From NCBI GenBank assembly GCA_947499775.1, contig CANMPY010000056.1, positions 1 through 8,534 on the forward strand: a DNA stretch of 8,534 bases. The letters are read 5' to 3'. Below, one piece after another: positions 6,829 through 8,534 of the stretch (its first letter is position 1; every line of letters starts with the position of its first letter). The notes beneath the pieces were generated by a model. That model was not told where the DNA came from, searched no databases, and worked only from the letters and a program-made list of their open reading frames with translations. The DNA comes from Bacteroidota bacterium (GTDB lineage: Bacteria > Bacteroidota > Bacteroidia > NS11-12g > UBA9320). A program made the translations under genes and the position numbers.

Positions 6829-7581
6829 ATGAATAGCAATGAATTGCATAAGCAAATAGGACAATTACTGGGAAACCTTAAAGACCTTAATACACGATTA
6901 TTGGAAAATGAAGGGGCTTACTCCCAAGCCGAAATTGACGAATTCAAATCCAATACCTTAGAATTATACGACACCATTCATCGCTTGCAATTGGAAAATT
7001 GGATACCTCCTATATCCGTTGCCGAAAAAGAGATTGAATCTGTAGAAGTTGTGAGCATCCCTGAAGTAATAGATATAATTGAGGTAACAGAAATTCAAAC
7101 ACCAATCGCTGATAGTGAAGAAATAAAAATACCAGTTAGTGAAATAAAAATGCCATCCAACTTTGATGCACCAAAGTTTGTGCCAGTTATTGAAAAACCT
7201 ACTCCTGTAGCTGAAACTCCCAAGCAGGCTAAACCTACCGAAAAAAGTATTTTAGATAAAATAAACGAATCCCAATCAAAAAATTCACTTCACGAAATAC
7301 TTGTGTCTACCTCCGATTCTGATGGATGGTCGGATCGATTTACTAATTCTAAAATAAATAAAATTAAAGATGCCATCGACATTAGTAAACGATTCGAAAT
7401 TCAATCCAACTTATTTGGTGGCGACACGCATTCATATGTTACTTTTATAAATGCAATTGAATCGGCCGATGGACTTGAATCAGCTTTAGAGCACTTTAAA
7501 GAAGTGGCCATCCGATACCATTGGAACGCAGAAGCTGAATTGGTAATGGAACTCAAAAGTTTTATTTATCGAAAATATTAA
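6829..7581 (+). CDS. Conserved hypothetical protein: coiled-coil-like N-terminus, acidic/proline linker, C-terminal helical domain
   Basis: The 250-residue protein has no signal peptide or membrane segment and is probably cytoplasmic. Residues 1-57 are helical and charged with coiled-coil character. Residues about 62-140 are low-complexity, rich in Glu, Ile, Val and Pro, and include a 7-residue near-repeat EIKIPVS/EIKMPSN (DNA repeat GAAATAAAAAT at 7120-7130 and 7141-7151). Residues about 170-250 form a compact, mostly helical domain with ISKRFEIQSNLFGGD (185-199), a SALEHF block (218-223) and a final W-N-A-E-A-E helix. I recall this C-terminal pattern (ND-RF--INELF-GD, then SLEEAL) from many uncharacterised Bacteroidota proteins; its function is unknown to me. 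AGGAG (6824-6828) abuts the ATG with no spacing and is too close to act as a normal ribosome-binding site. The stop lies 70 bases before the comEC-like gene, so the two may be co-transcribed. Confidence 0.8.
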   Translation: MNSNELHKQIGQLLGNLKDLNTRLLENEGAYSQAEIDEFKSNTLELYDTIHRLQLENWIPPISVAEKEIESVEVVSIPEVIDIIEVTEIQTPIADSEEIKIPVSEIKMPSNFDAPKFVPVIEKPTPVAETPKQAKPTEKSILDKINESQSKNSLHEILVSTSDSDGWSDRFTNSKINKIKDAIDISKRFEIQSNLFGGDTHSYVTFINAIESADGLESALEHFKEVAIRYHWNAEAELVMELKSFIYRKY

Positions 7582-7651
7582 TCCCAAATAAAGCATTTCT
7601 ATTTTTTAATTCCCATTTTTAATACGACTTTAGCATGTCTAATGCCAAAGT

Positions 7652-8534
7652 ATGTCGGTATTAAAACAACTGCCTTTTGTTAAGCTGCTGTTTCCAACAG
7701 TTATCGGTATTACTACAACTATTCTATTTCCACCTATAGGCCAATATTCCACTGGCATTTTAGCTTTTTTTACACTTCTCTTCTTTATTTTTACTTTAAT
7801 ACGAATCAATAAATGGGCTTATTTATTAGCTAGCGTGTGCGTGTATTTTCTTTTTTTTGGGATTGGAAGTTGGCTGACTTACGGTACCCACTATTCAAAA
7901 AAAGTGAAGGATCAAAATCACATTGGGCTGCAAGGTCTCTACTTAATCCAAATTAAGGAACCCCCTCAAGAAAAAACGAAATCACATAAACTCACGGCTA
8001 AAATCATAGGCCGAATTGATAAAAATAATCACCTTATTATATCGGGAGAGTCTGTTTTGATTTATCTAGGAAAGAAAAAGATAGCACCTAAACTTGGCGA
8101 TCTTTATATTACCAAGTGTATTTTTAAGCCAATACCCAAGCCCGAAAATCCGTATCAGTTTAATTATAAACAATTTTTAAGCTATCAAGGCATACACATG
8201 CAGGCCTTTATTGGCAATACTAGCCCTTTTATTTTTACTGGAATTAATAAAGCGCCAATCCTTAAAAAAATGGCAAATAATGGCAGCCTTTATCTTAAAA
8301 ATCTTTATCGCACTTCTATAAAAGATAGCGCTGCTTTGGGCGTAATTGAAGCTTTAATTTTTGGATACAAGGATGACTTACCAAAAGACATAATCAACTC
8401 CTACTCACGAACTGGCACTCTGCATGTGCTCGCCGTATCTGGACTTCATGTAGCCATTGTGTTTTTAATGCTCGCTCAATGCCTTTGGTTTTTGGACAAA
8501 TGGCGTTATGGAATATGGCTCAAAACAATTCTAG
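7652..8534 (+). CDS. comEC: ComEC/Rec2-family DNA-uptake channel, N-terminal part (3' end beyond the window)
   Basis: From the ATG at 7652 the frame is open to the right edge, giving 294 residues of a protein usually 600-800 long. ComEC forms the inner-membrane channel that carries single-stranded DNA into the cytoplasm during natural transformation. Residues about 9-77 are hydrophobic and hold two to three membrane helices. Residues about 90-195 match the periplasmic OB-like N-terminal domain, including the family motif around NPYQFNYKQFLSYQGI (166-181). Residues 232 onward begin the Competence domain: ALIFGYKDDLP (234-244), then Y-S-R-T-G-T-L-H-V-L-A-V-S-G-L-H-V (251-267), the most recognisable stretch of the family, then a membrane helix. 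ATGs at 7635 and 7642 are in other frames and stop quickly, so 7652 is the first usable start. No Shine-Dalgarno sequence or clear promoter precedes it. The beta-lactamase-like domain of many homologs, if present, would lie outside the window. Confidence 0.9.
   Translation, partial: MSVLKQLPFVKLLFPTVIGITTTILFPPIGQYSTGILAFFTLLFFIFTLIRINKWAYLLASVCVYFLFFGIGSWLTYGTHYSKKVKDQNHIGLQGLYLIQIKEPPQEKTKSHKLTAKIIGRIDKNNHLIISGESVLIYLGKKKIAPKLGDLYITKCIFKPIPKPENPYQFNYKQFLSYQGIHMQAFIGNTSPFIFTGINKAPILKKMANNGSLYLKNLYRTSIKDSAALGVIEALIFGYKDDLPKDIINSYSRTGTLHVLAVSGLHVAIVFLMLAQCLWFLDKWRYGIWLKTIL

Noticed and set aside
7620..7633. TAATACGACTTTAG, resembling the beginning of a T7 phage promoter
   Set aside because: Only the first ten or so bases match; the rest of the consensus diverges and there are no phage genes around. 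Chance similarity.
1..8534. CRISPR array, tRNA/rRNA, insertion sequence or defence island
   Set aside because: No regularly spaced repeats, no recognisable RNA gene sequence, no transposase or terminal inverted repeats, and no defence-type proteins were seen.

Overview
The window looks like an ordinary low-GC chromosomal segment from a free-living member of the Bacteroidota (Cytophaga/Sphingobacteria/Chitinophaga-like; genus not resolvable). Three things point there. The first gene ends in the gliding-motility-type (CHU_C, type B) C-terminal sorting domain of the type IX secretion system. Several genes are preceded by the Bacteroidota promoter signature TTTG-N(17-23)-TAnnTTTG, and most starts lack a useful Shine-Dalgarno sequence. 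The E1 dehydrogenase is the single-chain alpha-beta form that I associate with this phylum.

Layout. Bases 1-2062 (+) are the 3' part of a large secreted PKD-repeat protein that continues off the left edge; it is closed by a strong hairpin terminator at 2084-2125. After a short intergenic stretch, 2260-3255 (+) encodes a sugar-phosphate nucleotidylyltransferase with a left-handed beta-helix tail. It meets, tail to tail with one base between the stop codons, the gene at 3257-5671 (-) for a fused E1 alpha/beta thiamine-diphosphate dehydrogenase of the 2-oxoacid dehydrogenase complexes. The E1 gene and a small polytopic membrane protein (5900-6658, +) diverge from an intergenic region with two back-to-back promoters, each with a 20-base spacer. 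Next come a protein of unknown function (6829-7581, +: coiled-coil-like N-terminus, acidic/proline linker, conserved-looking C-terminal domain) and the 5' part of a ComEC/Rec2-type DNA-uptake channel gene (7652 to the right edge, +).

The genes do not form one pathway: surface adhesion or secretion, sugar-nucleotide synthesis, 2-oxoacid oxidation, an unknown membrane protein, an unknown soluble protein and DNA uptake sit side by side, mostly as single transcription units. No RNA genes, CRISPR arrays, insertion sequences or prophage genes are visible.

I did not find a convincing new multi-gene system. The points most worth checking are: a reciprocal Asp/Asn exchange in the thiamine-diphosphate metal site of the E1 protein; a probable longer N-terminus of the membrane protein that would begin at ATC where an ATG would be expected, just after a promoter; and the possibility that E1 and the membrane protein have leaderless or near-leaderless mRNAs.
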